This document shows, piece by piece, positions 63,466-64,000 of a DNA stretch of 64,000 nt (the first letter of the stretch is position 1; every line of letters starts with the position of its first letter). This stretch comes from Tanypteryx hageni (Eukaryota > Arthropoda > Insecta > Odonata > Petaluridae): assembly GCA_028673005.1 (NCBI GenBank), contig CM054116.1:76396572-76460571 (forward strand). Direction: 5' to 3'. A program made the position numbers and the translations under genes. Under the pieces are notes generated by a model. The model was not told the origin of the DNA and searched no databases. It saw nothing but the letters and a program-made list of their open reading frames with translations.

Positions 63466-64000
63466 GTGAGTGGAAATATCTTGTTTACCATTCGGTGAGT
63501 TACCGCACTACTCGAATTACTGGATGTTCGAATGGTAGGAAGTGGTCTCGTCGCCGCCGACATTATTTCGTGGAGTTGAAATTATCACGATAGAGAGAGT
63601 GATGCTTTTTCGTCGTCGCTGAACTGACTCGCGGCCGGTGATAAGTGCGAATTCGGACGGCGAGTTAATCGAGTTAATAGGAGTAATCGAAGCGTTTCAT
63701 CTTCTTCTTTTCCGTGTCATCGAGTAAATTATTCGTGTGGAAAAGTTCGTTTTTCATCGACATAAGCCGAACTTAACGCCCCAATTAACCAGGGAACGAG
63801 TGTTTTGCGTGGGTTAGCCATCTGGAGAAGATCTTTGGGTTATTAAAAATATTTTATTCGTCGAACGGTATAATGATCGCGGATGCTGGCAAACACAGGT
63901 CTGGATAATTTTTCAAGGAATCCTACGTGACATATGCAGTATTAATTAATTGGATCAGAGACATTCAAAGGTAATATGCCTAACAAAAATATCGTGCATC

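Overview
The window looks like nuclear DNA of an arthropod, most likely an insect. Long stretches have no genes, the introns obey GT-AG, and there are remnants of pogo/Tigger and hAT DNA transposons, a tRNA-derived SINE, tRNA-like sequences and many AT, GT and GA/CT microsatellites. There is no bacterial gene organisation, and most long open frames are chance readings through CT- or GA-rich tracts. I cannot name the species.

One convincing protein-coding gene is present, on the + strand at 30966-36573. It has five coding exons, and the phases of all four junctions match. It encodes a secreted CAP-superfamily protein (CRISP / peptidase-inhibitor-16 type) of 325 residues: a signal peptide, a CAP domain, and a C-terminal region with ten cysteines. 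The signal-peptide exon is too short to stand out as an ORF and was placed by its splice sites and reading phase. An acceptor upstream of the start codon implies at least one untranslated exon further 5'. The GC-rich block at 23.6-23.8 kb, which carries a good donor, is one possible source.

Layout: 1-29.8 kb is gene-poor and CpG-containing, with recurrent strand-asymmetric CT or GA tracts, a few Tigger-like fragments, a tRNA-like sequence and a diverged tandem duplication (16.2-16.8 kb). 29.9-36.8 kb holds the CAP gene; its first intron carries a repeat with internal monomers, a tRNA-like fold-back and an hAT MITE. 37-46.8 kb is AT-rich and visibly poorer in CpG, with a broken Tigger/Jerky-like transposase, a broken hAT transposase, a two-copy dispersed repeat, an hAT-like MITE and a SINE with target-site duplication. 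46.8-63 kb returns to CpG-containing, gene-poor DNA with a near-perfect 90-bp-arm fold-back element and two more MITEs. The last kilobase is very GC-rich and has several splice donors, resembling the promoter and 5' untranslated exon of a gene that continues beyond the window.

I found no CRISPR array, operon, rRNA gene, intact tRNA gene or intact transposase, and nothing I can defend as a new multi-gene system. The most useful results are the reconstructed CAP gene with its unusual arginine-rich insert, the fold-back elements, and the compositional domain around the gene.
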